Positions 1-8,590 of a stretch of 64,000 nt of DNA are shown piece by piece (position 1 is the stretch's first letter; every line of letters starts with the position of its first letter). Source of the stretch: Paenarthrobacter sp. JL.01a (GTDB lineage Bacteria > Actinomycetota > Actinomycetes > Actinomycetales > Micrococcaceae); the NCBI RefSeq assembly GCF_025452095.1, contig NZ_CP104877.1, positions 558,001 to 622,000 of the forward strand, read 5' to 3'. A program made the translations under genes and the position numbers. The notes under the pieces are model-generated. The model searched no databases, was not told the origin of the DNA, and was given only the letters and a program-made list of their open reading frames with translations.

Positions 1-365
1 GGCGCTGCCAGGCCGATCGCCGCGTAGGCCGGAATGAAGGCGATGAGGGCAGTGGCGATGCCCATGAGCATGAGGCTTGCCACGAGCGTTGCGCGGCGAC
101 CGTGCTTGTCGCCCAAGTGGCCCAGCACGATTGCACCGAGCGGGCGGGCCAGGAAGCCCGCTGCAAATGTGCCCAAGGCGAGCATGGTGCCTACCAGGGG
201 ATCATCCGTCGGGAAGTAGAGCTTGTTGAAAACCAACGCTGCGGCAGTGCCATAGAGAAAGAAGTCGTACCATTCGACGGCCGTCCCGGCCAGGCTCGAA
301 GCTGCCACTACGGGCAGGCTTGAGTGTTTCTGCTGCCTCAGTTCTGCCTTCTTCAAATCGGTCAT
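1..365 (-). CDS. MHS-family MFS transporter, N-terminal part (cut by window edge)
   Basis: Proton-coupled metabolite transporter of the inner membrane, related to the shikimate/proline-betaine/alpha-ketoglutarate symporters. The visible 121 residues begin MTDLKKAELR and carry the family signature EWYDFFLYGTAA at the first membrane segment. The second to third segments follow, with the loop motif GHLGDKHGRR between them, which is the classical MFS loop 2-3 motif. The ATG at 365 has GGATCC a few bases before it as a weak ribosome site. The rest of the gene lies outside the window. It is divergent from a GntR/FCD regulator with a palindromic operator between them, so the regulator probably controls it. 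The substrate cannot be read from this fragment; an organic acid or betaine is the usual cargo. Confidence 0.85.
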   Translation of the reverse strand, partial: MTDLKKAELRQQKHSSLPVVAASSLAGTAVEWYDFFLYGTAAALVFNKLYFPTDDPLVGTMLALGTFAAGFLARPLGAIVLGHLGDKHGRRATLVASLMLMGIATALIAFIPAYAAIGLAA

Positions 366-483
366 GTGGGGATCCTTTTGCGGGTGGGGACCTGGCGCTG
401 GGGGAATGGCTCGGCCGGTCTCCAACGGAGATGAGGGGTTCCAAATCAGTGAGGGGGGTCACTGAAATATGACTGTAGACTAG

Positions 484-493
484 TTGTATACAA
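484..493. promoter_or_regulatory. Operator-like palindrome between transporter and GntR regulator
   Basis: TTGTATACAA is a perfect 10-bp palindrome in the 191-bp divergent spacer. A second GTATAC-like half (ctcgtatactg) lies near 534. FCD-type GntR regulators typically bind short AT-rich palindromes of this form. Autoregulation and control of the divergent transporter are inferred. Confidence 0.5.
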
Positions 494-556
494 CCTGTCT
501 ATACCCAATGTGCGTGAATGCGACTCGTATACTGGGCATCGCGAGAAAGGCTCTCC

Positions 557-1198
557 ATGATCCAGACGACTCCCACTGCACAGTCGCAGCCCGAGGTGGC
601 CTACCAGTGGATGAAAAGCTACATCTCCGCGATCCCGCGGGATGAGGAAACCTTCCTCAATGAGGCAGTCCTCGCCAGGTCCACCGGAACCTCAAGAACG
701 CCCGTTCGCGAAGCGCTGCTGCGGCTCGAGGCTGAAGGTTTCGTCAAGCGCATTCCGCACAAGGGCGCCTACGTTCCGCCCATCTCGGATCCCGACGTGC
801 GGGCCATCCTGCAAGCGCGATCAGTGGTGGAGAAGTGGGCAGTCCTGGCCTTGGAGTCCATGCCGGAAAGCCAGCTCGACGCTTTCCAACGCATCATCGA
901 CCAGCAGCGGGAAGCCAAAGACGATCCCGCCCGGTTCATCGAACTGGATACAGAGTTCCACACGCTCATGGTCCGTGCCGGGGCGAACCCGATCCTCGCC
1001 GACTTCTACGCCTCGTTGCGGCAGCGCCAACTCCGGATCGGCGTACGGGCGGTAACACAGGAGACTGACCGCGCCGGTGATGTGCTCAGGGAGCATCAGT
1101 TGATCGTGGATGCCCTCCGCAGCCGCAGCATAGAGGCCGCGCATCAGGCCATCGATGCCCACCTGGACTCCACGCGATGGGCGGTCATCGGGTACTAG
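557..1198 (+). CDS. GntR family transcriptional regulator (FadR/FCD type)
   Basis: DNA-binding repressor or activator of catabolic genes. The N-terminal winged helix is recognisable in ARSTGTSRTPVREALLRLEAEG (residues ~38-60), followed by the wing KRIPHKGAYVPP. The remainder is an all-helical FCD ligand domain with conserved D and H residues (ELDTEFHTLMVRAG; REHQLIVDAL). The ATG at 557 is preferred over an in-frame ATG at 518 because GAGAAAGG lies just upstream of 557, giving 213 aa, a usual length. It is divergent from the MHS transporter, the likely target. Its last 4 bp overlap the stop of the convergent DUF503 gene. The ligand is not predictable. Confidence 0.88.
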   Translation: MIQTTPTAQSQPEVAYQWMKSYISAIPRDEETFLNEAVLARSTGTSRTPVREALLRLEAEGFVKRIPHKGAYVPPISDPDVRAILQARSVVEKWAVLALESMPESQLDAFQRIIDQQREAKDDPARFIELDTEFHTLMVRAGANPILADFYASLRQRQLRIGVRAVTQETDRAGDVLREHQLIVDALRSRSIEAAHQAIDAHLDSTRWAVIGY

Positions 1199-1497
1199 TC
1201 CTCGCTGTGCAGCTCCCGCTGACGCGCGCTGAGCAGCTCAAACTCAGGCCGGGCAGCCACGAACCGTTCAACGGCGTCGAGCATTTGCTGAAGGTGGGCG
1301 TGATCGGGAGCCACCAGCGCGACGCCGATCATGGCCCGGCGGTGCTGGTCCTGCAGGCCGGTCTCTGCCGCAGAGACCTCGAACCGCCGCTTGAGTTCGG
1401 CCACCAACGGGCGCACCAGTGAGCGCTTCTCCTTGAGGCCGTGAACGTCGCCCAGCAGGACGTCGAATTCGATCCACCCGATCCACATAAACCCCAT
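1195..1497 (-). CDS. DUF503 family protein (YlxP-like)
   Basis: Small conserved bacterial protein of 100 aa, related to YlxP, which in many Gram-positives sits near infB/rbfA. The core is WIEFDVLLGDVHGLKEKRS followed by VRPLVAELKRRFEVSAAETG, the DUF503 signature. The C-terminal half keeps the pattern IGVALVAPDHAHLQQMLDAVERFV. The family has a ferredoxin-like fold; its function is not established and I do not assign one. It is a single gene here, convergent with the GntR gene (4-bp overlap at the stops). A dispersed palindrome (1505-1567) lies immediately upstream of its start. Confidence 0.85.
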   Translation of the reverse strand: MGFMWIGWIEFDVLLGDVHGLKEKRSLVRPLVAELKRRFEVSAAETGLQDQHRRAMIGVALVAPDHAHLQQMLDAVERFVAARPEFELLSARQRELHSED

Positions 1498-1504
1498 TCA
1501 ACAG

Positions 1505-1567
1505 CAACGCGGGGTCACTTAAGGCCCATGTCAGGGGCTTTTATGGGCCTCAAGCGACCCCGCGTTG
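1505..1567. repeat. Dispersed palindrome, family A copy 1
   Basis: Inverted repeat with 25-nt arms (1505-1529 and 1543-1567) beginning CAACGCGGGGTCACTTAAGG, with two mismatches and a 13-nt loop. The same arm sequence recurs at 10514-10582 and 22845-22907. This copy lies in a divergent position between DUF503 and the BcsB-like operon, so a purely terminator role is unlikely here. Confidence 0.85.
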
Positions 1568-1570
1568 GGT

Positions 1571-1610
1571 CTTGACGGAATCTTGAGCAAACGCAGCAAC
1601 GCGTCTTGAG
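1571..1610 (+). promoter_or_regulatory. Phased TTGA direct repeats upstream of the exopolysaccharide operon
   Basis: TCTTGAC, TCTTGAGC and TCTTGAGT occur with TTGA at 1572, 1583 and 1606, that is 11 and 23 bp apart. The block from 1571 to 1592 matches 7316-7337, upstream of the GGDEF operon, at nearly every base. Direct repeats spaced by one helical turn are typical of OmpR/PhoB-type response regulators. The identity of the binding protein is inference. Confidence 0.5.
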
Positions 1611-1688
1611 TTCGGCCCGGCAGTGTCTATGAGGTTGGCCCAAACAGGCCCTTGACTCATCCGCTGCTAGTTACCCAGGACTGACATC

Positions 1689-3665
1689 GTGACCCAAAGC
1701 CCTGCCAGAACCCTTGCCCGATCCCGCGCCGCCACCGTCCTGCTGGCGTGCGCCGCGACCCTCGCAGTTTCCGCCTTGACCGCCCCGATGGCTGCAGCCG
1801 ACACCGGGCAAGGAGCCGTGATCAAGCCGTCATCCAGTGTCTCGGCGTTGGCAGGACAGGTGGAGCAAACTGTTGTGGTGCCGGTGACCGCGGGACTGGA
1901 ACCCACACGGATCAAGGGCAGCATCGTGGTGTCCGGGAAGCCGGAAGGGACGGTCCGCGCAACCGTCAACGGCCGGGTCATCCTGGAAGCCAACGCTGCA
2001 GCCACTGTTGCCCTGGACCAGGCAGTCAGCAAGGCAGATGTCGTCAACCAGCAACTGACCGTGGGCCTGCAGTTCATTCCCGCCACGCAGACCATGTGTG
2101 TCGTCTCCAATGCGACGGCTACCCTCAACAACCTTGCAGTCGACTTCTCCGGAACCGCGAAGATTCCCACAACGGTGGGTGAGTTCTTCCCGGCGTCCGT
2201 GCCCTCCGTCGTGCTTCCCGTCCCGGCGGATCCGGGTGCGGACGTTTCCGCGGCGGTCATGACGGCCTCTGCCGCGATGGCGCACCGCTACCCGGATGCC
2301 TCCATCAGCGTGGTCCCGGAGGACGGACTTGCCGCCCGCGCGATGGGTCTTCCAGCAGGAAGCCGGGTGCTGAGCGTGGTGGGCGACCAAGGTGGAACAA
2401 GCACCACGTTGGCCACTGTGGCAGGCCTCCCGCAGCTCATCCTCCGCGGCCACGACGACGAACTACGCACCGCCGCACGTGCGCTGGCCAGCGACAAGAC
2501 GGCGCTCGCGGTGACCTCGTCCGTGACCGGTCTGACATCCGCCTTGCCTGCGACGCCGGGATTGACGCGAAGCCTCAAAGACCTCGGAAGTACCACGCTG
2601 AAGCTGGCCGGTTACGGCACCCCGGAGTCCTACGTCGGCGTTAGCCAGTCGCAGTTCGGCGGGCCGGTCCAGTCGGTGAAGGTCCAGCTCAAGGGTACGC
2701 ACACGGCCGTTCCCGCCAACGCCCAGGCCCAGCTTTCGGTCTTCTGGAACGATTACCTGCTCAGTTCCAAGAACCTCGACGGCGGTGACAGCTTCTCGCT
2801 GGAAGCCGAGGTCCCTGCCGGGCAGCTTCAGGCGAACAACGGCCTCCGGATCCGGCTCGCGGCACTGCCTGCGGGAGGCGATTGCACAGGACCTGCCGGT
2901 GTGATGCCCATGGAGGTCACCCTGGACACTGCCGGCAGCACGCTGACCGCCGTCCGGGGTGGTTCCCTGAAGGCCGGGTTCGCCCGCTTCCCCCAGGCAC
3001 TGGGGCAGAGCGTGCCCGTGGCCTTCGGTGACGGGAACGCCCAGTCAAACACGGTCAACGCGGCCACGCTGATCGCATCGATGCAGAAGGAGAGCGCCCC
3101 ACTTCTGGATACCCGGGTGGTGGGTCTGGATGCCCTTGCCGGCTCCAGTGAGTCCGGGCTGGTGGTGGGTGCTACGGGTGAAGTGGCCAACAAGCTCTCC
3201 GCACCCCTGCGGCTGGCTGAGTTCCGCACCATCGCACCGGACGACGTCGAATACGGCGTGGGCACCTCAGCCCCGTTCGGCGTGTTGGAAGCGTTCGAAC
3301 AGGGCGGCCGCGACCTGTTGCTCCTCGGTGCCTGGGCTCCGGATGGAAACCCGGCGGCAGCCGCTTTGCAGGCCTCGCTGACCTCGCACATCAGCGGCGT
3401 TGAAGGTGGCTGGGCGTCGTTGTCGCGCAACCTGCTGGTCACCCAGCCCTCGGGGACACCGGTCCTGCTGGAAAGCAACGTGGTGGTTCCACAAAAGGCG
3501 GTGACGGACGACTACCGCCCCTACGCCTGGTGGATCGGTGCCGCCGTGCTGGTTCTGGGCCTCGCGTTTGCCGTGCGGACCGTTCTCCTGCGGGGTCGTG
3601 CCAAGGAAGCGCACGCCTACGTGGACGCCGAGGTGAAAGCAACCGGGCCGGGCCATGGCAACTGA
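1689..3665 (+). CDS. BcsB-like exopolysaccharide export/synthesis protein
   Basis: Secreted, membrane-anchored protein of 658 aa resembling the cellulose synthase accessory subunit BcsB. GTG start; a signal peptide (LLACAATLAVSALTAPMAAA) ends near residue 38. A long beta-rich extracellular part follows, with BcsB-like elements such as FIPATQTMCV (~residue 133) and VFWNDYLLSSKNL (~355). A C-terminal transmembrane helix (YAWWIGAAVLVLGLAFAVRTVLL, ~617-640) is followed by a short basic tail. In BcsAB the B subunit packs against the synthase and guides the nascent glycan. Here it precedes, with an 11-bp overlap, a GT-C glycosyltransferase and then a GT2 synthase, so it probably has the same partner role. 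The polymer need not be cellulose. Confidence 0.75.
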   Translation: MTQSPARTLARSRAATVLLACAATLAVSALTAPMAAADTGQGAVIKPSSSVSALAGQVEQTVVVPVTAGLEPTRIKGSIVVSGKPEGTVRATVNGRVILEANAAATVALDQAVSKADVVNQQLTVGLQFIPATQTMCVVSNATATLNNLAVDFSGTAKIPTTVGEFFPASVPSVVLPVPADPGADVSAAVMTASAAMAHRYPDASISVVPEDGLAARAMGLPAGSRVLSVVGDQGGTSTTLATVAGLPQLILRGHDDELRTAARALASDKTALAVTSSVTGLTSALPATPGLTRSLKDLGSTTLKLAGYGTPESYVGVSQSQFGGPVQSVKVQLKGTHTAVPANAQAQLSVFWNDYLLSSKNLDGGDSFSLEAEVPAGQLQANNGLRIRLAALPAGGDCTGPAGVMPMEVTLDTAGSTLTAVRGGSLKAGFARFPQALGQSVPVAFGDGNAQSNTVNAATLIASMQKESAPLLDTRVVGLDALAGSSESGLVVGATGEVANKLSAPLRLAEFRTIAPDDVEYGVGTSAPFGVLEAFEQGGRDLLLLGAWAPDGNPAAAALQASLTSHISGVEGGWASLSRNLLVTQPSGTPVLLESNVVVPQKAVTDDYRPYAWWIGAAVLVLGLAFAVRTVLLRGRAKEAHAYVDAEVKATGPGHGN

Positions 3666-5349
3666 CCTTGCCACGAGCCGCCGGGCTGCCCACCGAAAGC
3701 CGGCGCTGCAGTCCCTGGCAACGCGGCTCACGTGGGGCTGGGACAGGCTGGGTGCTCCGGTAAACGGCCGGAAGGTGCCCGGTACCCGGATCGTGGCGGT
3801 GGTGTCCGCCGTCGTTGGGTACCTCGCCTGCCTGTACACCATCGGTCACGGCACCAACCTGGATTACTCCGACGCCCAGAGCCACCTGACCATTGCCCGG
3901 CGCATCTTCGACAGCAAAGCGCCCGGCTTTGAGCAGCTCGGCACGGTGTGGCTGCCTATGCCGCACCTTCTCCTGGCGCCGTTCGTGCTGAACATGTGGT
4001 TGTTCAGCTCAGGGTGGGCAGCCGGGCTGTTGGGCATTTTGGCCCTCTCCGGCACGTCTACCGGGTTGTACTTGATCGCAGCCCGCCTCGGCCTGGGCAG
4101 GGCCGGGCGCCTGGCAACCACCCTGGTGGTCCTGGCCAACCCGGCGGTCCTCTACGTTTACACGACGGCGCTGACAGAGCCCGTGCTGATCATGTGCATT
4201 GTGGCCGGCATGGCAGGGCTGGCACACTGGGCCACCAGTCGTCGCCGGATGAGTGCCGGTGAGCTGGCGGTTTTCGCGGGTATCCCCTCTGCGGCGGCCG
4301 TGCTGTCCCGATACGAGGGATGGGCGCTGGTGATGACGGGGACGCTGTTCGTGCTGATCGTCTCCAAGCGGCGCACCGGACAGTGGCGTGAGGCCTTCAC
4401 CATGGCGGGCGGCTACGTGATGATTCCTGCTGCGGCGGTGCTCTGGTGGCTTTCCTACAACTGGGCCATCTACGGCAACCCCCTTGAGTTCATGTTCGGG
4501 CAGTACTCCGCTTATGCGCAGCAGAAAAACATCACCGACGGCGGTCTGTTGCCTACCAAGGGAAACCTGGGTCTGACGCTGACTACTTTCCACTGGTCGT
4601 TGGTGGAGACCGCCGGAGTGGTGGTCCTCGCGCTGGCGGCGTGCGGCGCCGTCGTCCTGGTCCTGAGGCGGGGCTTCGCGAACAGCACCCTCCTGGTCGC
4701 GGTGACGGGCAGCGCCTACGCTTTTGCCTTGGCGAGCCTGTTCCTGGGACAAACCGCCATCAACAACGATCATTCACTGCCGACCACGTGGTGGAACAAC
4801 CGCTTCGCACTGACGGCACTGCCCCTGGTGGCCATCCTGGTGGCTTTCCTGGTGCACGAGCTGGCACGGCCCGCCAGGCTCAGGCCGTGGTTGATCGGCG
4901 CGCTGCTGGCCGCGCTGGTGCTCCAGAACGTGTGGTGGAGCCAGGATCCCACAGGCAGGCTCGCGGTCCTGGCCGAGGGGCGGATGTCCGCCGAATCCAC
5001 CACCAATTCCACCGCCGCCGCCCGCTGGCTGAACGAACACTACGAATCGGGAGGCATCCTGATGGACGAGAGTGCGCGGGGGAACGCGGTGCTTCCCGCC
5101 ATGGGCATCCCGCTCAAGGAAATCTACAACAGGGCCTCGGGCGATTACTTCGCTCCGGCGCTGGAGGATCCGGCCAAGTATGCCAAGTGGGTCTTCGTCA
5201 ACGTTGAGGCCGGCACAGGGGCAAGAGACTCAGGGCCCACGGACCTCGTCTACAAGGCCATCCTCAAGAACCCGTCTTTCGGCGTGCGCTACTCCGTGGC
5301 GTTCTCCACGCCCACGCACCGGATCTATGAAAGGTCCTCCGATTCATGA
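3655..5349 (+). CDS. Polytopic GT-C type glycosyltransferase
   Basis: Integral membrane protein of 564 aa with about ten to twelve hydrophobic segments, resembling the GT39/GT83 (PMT/ArnT) lipid-linked sugar transferases. The first periplasmic-type loop carries acidic residues after segment 1 (NLDYSDAQSHLTIARRIF, ~residue 66), where GT-C enzymes place catalytic Asp/Glu. A soluble C-terminal segment after ~430 ends in YSVAFSTPTHRIYERS. The start at 3655 overlaps the BcsB-like gene by 11 bp, and its end overlaps the GT2 gene by 4 bp (ATGA), so the three are translationally coupled. Likely role: adding a side sugar or priming the exported polysaccharide. Donor and acceptor are unknown. Confidence 0.7.
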   Translation: MATDLATSRRAAHRKPALQSLATRLTWGWDRLGAPVNGRKVPGTRIVAVVSAVVGYLACLYTIGHGTNLDYSDAQSHLTIARRIFDSKAPGFEQLGTVWLPMPHLLLAPFVLNMWLFSSGWAAGLLGILALSGTSTGLYLIAARLGLGRAGRLATTLVVLANPAVLYVYTTALTEPVLIMCIVAGMAGLAHWATSRRRMSAGELAVFAGIPSAAAVLSRYEGWALVMTGTLFVLIVSKRRTGQWREAFTMAGGYVMIPAAAVLWWLSYNWAIYGNPLEFMFGQYSAYAQQKNITDGGLLPTKGNLGLTLTTFHWSLVETAGVVVLALAACGAVVLVLRRGFANSTLLVAVTGSAYAFALASLFLGQTAINNDHSLPTTWWNNRFALTALPLVAILVAFLVHELARPARLRPWLIGALLAALVLQNVWWSQDPTGRLAVLAEGRMSAESTTNSTAAARWLNEHYESGGILMDESARGNAVLPAMGIPLKEIYNRASGDYFAPALEDPAKYAKWVFVNVEAGTGARDSGPTDLVYKAILKNPSFGVRYSVAFSTPTHRIYERSSDS

Positions 5350-7301
5350 CGCCCCTATCCCGAGCCAACGGACAACTCAACCGGCAGTCCATCGGCCAGA
5401 CCTTGCTTGCCGCCGGCCTGGTGACCCCTGAGCAACTGCAGCGGGCGCTGGACCGTGCCGCGAGCGAAGGTGGCCTGCTGGGACGGCACCTGATTCTGGA
5501 AGCCGGTTTGGACCGCCGTCGTATTTATGAAGTCCTGGCTCGGCAGTGGGACGCGCCTCTGGTGGACCTGGTGGCCGAGCCGGCAGACGACGCGTTGATG
5601 GAGCAGCTCATTTTCAGCGAACTGGGGGAACCGCAGTGGTTGCCATGGCGCTTCGACGACGGCGTCCTCACCGTGGCCACGGCCGTCGCCCCGTCGGAGC
5701 GGATTGCCGAAGAAGCGGCGGCGAAGTTCGGGGCGCCCGACGTCGAATTCCGCACCACCACGGACTGGGACATCAACCAGTCCATCCAGCGTTCCTTCCG
5801 GCGGCACCTCCTGTACGAATCCGCCGAGCGCCTGGCCGAGGAAAGGCCGGGGGAGTCCGCCCGTATCGCGCTGACGCCATGGCAGCGGTACCTTCCGGTG
5901 GTCCTTGTCGCAGCGATCATGGTGGGCTTCGTGATTTCCCCGCTCACGGCGGTCATTGTCCTCCTGACGGCCGCAAACGTCGTTTTCCTGATCAGCATCG
6001 CGTTCAAGTCCCTGGCCAGCCTTCGGCGGCCATTCGACAAACTGCACGAGGCAGCTGTGGTCCGGGCACGGAACAAGGAGCGTGCCCGGCGGGGCCTGCC
6101 GCCCGTGGCAGCTGAACGGATTCCCGATTCCGAGCTGCCCATCTACACCATCCTGGTTCCCGTGTTCCGCGAAGCGAACATCATCGACAAACTCCTGACG
6201 AACCTCGGGCAGCTGGACTACCCCCGGTCAAAACTGGACGTCCTGGTCCTGCTTGAAGAAGACGACGCCGAGACCATCGCCGCAGCCAAGGCGTCCAGGC
6301 CGCCGGAGTACGTACGCATCCTCATCGTTCCCAGGGGCGAGCCACAGACGAAGCCCCGGGCGTGCAACTACGGACTGACTTTCGCCAGGGGCGAGTACGT
6401 GGTGATCTACGACGCCGAGGACCGGCCGGACCCGGGGCAGCTGCGGGCGTCCATTGCGGCTTTCAAACAGGATGAGTTCGAGCGGCAGCACCTGAACCCC
6501 AACCGCAAACCCCTGATCTGCGTCCAGGCCGCGCTGAACTACTTCAACGCAGACCAGAACGTCCTCACCCGCATGTTCACCATCGAGTACACCCACTGGT
6601 TCGATTCGATGCTGCCAGGCTTGGACAACTCCGGGATTCCGCTGCCCTTGGGCGGCACCTCCAACCACTTCGTCACGGCACTCCTCAAGGAAGTCGGCGC
6701 GTGGGATCCGTGGAACGTTACCGAAGACGCGGACCTTGGCCTCAGGGCGGCCGTGGACGGTTACCGCGTTGGCGTCATCAACTCCACCACCTGGGAGGAA
6801 GCCTGTTCCCAGGTTCCTGCCTGGATCAAGCAACGCACCCGTTGGATCAAGGGCTACATGATCACCTCTGCCGTGAACACCAGGAACTCCTTGAGGTACA
6901 TGAAGAGCACGGGCGTGGCCGGAACCATCGGCTTCCTGGGGCTGATCCTCGGCACACCCCTGGCCTTCCTCGCCTATCCCCTGGTGGTCGGTTTTACGGT
7001 GGTGACCTACATCGGGTACGACATCGTAGGGCTGGTGCTGCCGGAGTGGTTGCTGGCCGGAGGGGTGGTGTCGATGCTGTTCGGCAACGCCATGATGATC
7101 ATCGTTTCCGGGGTGACTACCCTGCACAGGCACGGCTGGCGCATCGCCATCTTCGCTTTGCTGAACCCGTTTTACTGGGTGCTCCACTCGGTGGCGGCGT
7201 GGCGGGCAGCCTGGCAGATGCTCACCAGTCCGCATAAATGGGAGAAGACCCCGCATGGCCTGGAGGCGGAATACCACGACGACGGGCACTGGGTGGCGTG
7301 A
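5346..7301 (+). CDS. MshEN-like domain fused to GT2 polysaccharide synthase (XagB-like)
   Basis: Membrane polysaccharide synthase of 651 aa. Residues ~13-68 form two tandem motifs typical of the GspE/MshE N-terminal (MshEN) domain: IGQTLLAAGLVTPEQLQRAL and LGRHLILEAGLDRRRIYEVL. MshEN domains in other proteins bind cyclic di-GMP; here the basic residue that usually precedes each LG/IG motif is S or L, so binding needs testing. Two transmembrane helices follow (~185-225), then a GT2 catalytic domain with DAED (~367), TEDADLG (~459) and KQRTRWIKG (~496), the QxxRW signature of processive synthases. Further C-terminal membrane helices could form the export channel. Together with the BcsB-like partner and GGDEF genes this is the core of a c-di-GMP-linked exopolysaccharide machine. 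No PilZ domain is visible. Confidence 0.8.
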   Translation: MTPLSRANGQLNRQSIGQTLLAAGLVTPEQLQRALDRAASEGGLLGRHLILEAGLDRRRIYEVLARQWDAPLVDLVAEPADDALMEQLIFSELGEPQWLPWRFDDGVLTVATAVAPSERIAEEAAAKFGAPDVEFRTTTDWDINQSIQRSFRRHLLYESAERLAEERPGESARIALTPWQRYLPVVLVAAIMVGFVISPLTAVIVLLTAANVVFLISIAFKSLASLRRPFDKLHEAAVVRARNKERARRGLPPVAAERIPDSELPIYTILVPVFREANIIDKLLTNLGQLDYPRSKLDVLVLLEEDDAETIAAAKASRPPEYVRILIVPRGEPQTKPRACNYGLTFARGEYVVIYDAEDRPDPGQLRASIAAFKQDEFERQHLNPNRKPLICVQAALNYFNADQNVLTRMFTIEYTHWFDSMLPGLDNSGIPLPLGGTSNHFVTALLKEVGAWDPWNVTEDADLGLRAAVDGYRVGVINSTTWEEACSQVPAWIKQRTRWIKGYMITSAVNTRNSLRYMKSTGVAGTIGFLGLILGTPLAFLAYPLVVGFTVVTYIGYDIVGLVLPEWLLAGGVVSMLFGNAMMIIVSGVTTLHRHGWRIAIFALLNPFYWVLHSVAAWRAAWQMLTSPHKWEKTPHGLEAEYHDDGHWVA

Positions 7302-7315
7302 GGAAGCACGCCGCA

Positions 7316-7354
7316 TCTTGAGCCAATCTTGAGCAAATGCCGCACAGAGGTTGA
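7316..7354 (+). promoter_or_regulatory. Phased TTGA direct repeats upstream of the GGDEF operon
   Basis: TTGA cores at 7318, 7329 and 7351 (11 and 22 bp apart), in the contexts TCTTGAGC, TCTTGAGC and GTTGAGT. This repeats the arrangement at 1571-1610, so both operons of the locus probably answer to the same regulator. The element lies in the 104-bp gap between the synthase and the cyclase gene, which suggests that the cyclase has its own promoter. Confidence 0.5.
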
Positions 7355-7405
7355 GTAAGCAGCGCCACACTGAATCCAAAGCCGACGTATGACCAGCTGA
7401 GGGGG

Positions 7406-8590
7406 TTGGACACGGTGCTCGATTCGTTTTCGGTAAGAGTCGCCCTGGGCGTGGTCACTGTGACTCTCCTGGTGTTGTTCTGCACCTCCTTCCGCCGCAC
7501 CCGCTCACCGTATGCCGGATGGTGGAGCCTGGCTCTGCTGGAGTTCATGGCCGGCAACGCAGCCTTCCTGCTCAACGGGACTCCCCACCAGCAATGGGCC
7601 AATCCTGCCGGAAACGTCCTGGTGGTGGCCGGAGCCTTCAGTGTCTGGGCAGGAGCCCGTTCCTTGCGGGACCTCAAGACCGCGCCTTGGCAGTTGGCTG
7701 CCGCCCCGGCCCTTACGGCAGTGGCTTCCGTCCTCGAGAACCCTGCCAGCAATGTCTGGTCCGGCGGTTTCGTGTACTTGGCGATGATGACCACGGGCAT
7801 TGCCCTGGCTGCGCGGGACCTTTGGCTGATCAAGGCTTCGCACTCGCAGGTCCACAAGGCCTTATCCCTCGCCGCCGGACTCCTTGCCGTCTATTACCTG
7901 GGCCGCTGGGCCGTCTATGCGGTGGAAGGGCCGGACAGCGAGACGTTCCGGGCGTACTTTGGCCCGGGACCCTCAGGCTTGGTTTCCCTGGTGCTGCTGG
8001 TGACGGTGTCGTTCAGCATGACCGCCCTGACCAGTGACCAGCTCATCAAGGGATTGAAGGAGCGGGCTGACCGGGACCACCTGACAGGCCTGCTCAACCG
8101 GGGCACCTTCCTTGAGCTGGCCACAACGGAACTAAACCGGCTGCACTCCACAGGATCCGGCGCCGCAGTGGTGCTGGCTGATCTTGACCACTTCAAGGCG
8201 GTCAATGACGAGTACGGGCATGGTGCAGGGGACGAAGCGTTGAAAGCCTTCGCCGGCGCCTGCGCCGAATCGGTCAGGTCCACGGATCTCATTGGACGGT
8301 ACGGCGGAGAGGAATTCATCCTTTTCCTGCCGGGGGCCACCCAGGACCGTGCCGAGAGTATCGCCGTCGAAATCAGCCGCCGGATCGCGGGCATGCGCAC
8401 GCCGGAGGGTGTCCGGTTCCCCACCATCAGCTACGGGGTGACATCCAGCATCTCTTCGGGAGCCGATCTGAACTTCATGATCGAGGTAGCTGACGCAGCG
8501 CTTTACAGTGCCAAGGCACAAGGACGAAACAGGATTGTAGGAGCCGACCGCCTCGAGGCGGCCACTATTGCGGATGAGGCACGATCATGA
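7406..8590 (+). CDS. Membrane-bound diguanylate cyclase (GGDEF)
   Basis: Makes cyclic di-GMP from two GTP. 394 aa; TTG start at 7406 preceded by GCTGAGGGGG. Residues ~1-205 form about six membrane helices (for example VALGVVTVTLLVLFC and LVSLVLLVTVSFSM). A short linker then leads to a GGDEF domain starting at DHLTGLLNRGTF (~228). The active-site motif is GGEEF (~293), preceded at the correct distance by RSTD, an RxxD product-inhibition site, so the enzyme is predicted active and feedback-controlled. The gene overlaps the next one by 4 bp. It probably supplies the c-di-GMP sensed by the upstream synthase. Confidence 0.9.
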   Translation: MDTVLDSFSVRVALGVVTVTLLVLFCTSFRRTRSPYAGWWSLALLEFMAGNAAFLLNGTPHQQWANPAGNVLVVAGAFSVWAGARSLRDLKTAPWQLAAAPALTAVASVLENPASNVWSGGFVYLAMMTTGIALAARDLWLIKASHSQVHKALSLAAGLLAVYYLGRWAVYAVEGPDSETFRAYFGPGPSGLVSLVLLVTVSFSMTALTSDQLIKGLKERADRDHLTGLLNRGTFLELATTELNRLHSTGSGAAVVLADLDHFKAVNDEYGHGAGDEALKAFAGACAESVRSTDLIGRYGGEEFILFLPGATQDRAESIAVEISRRIAGMRTPEGVRFPTISYGVTSSISSGADLNFMIEVADAALYSAKAQGRNRIVGADRLEAATIADEARS

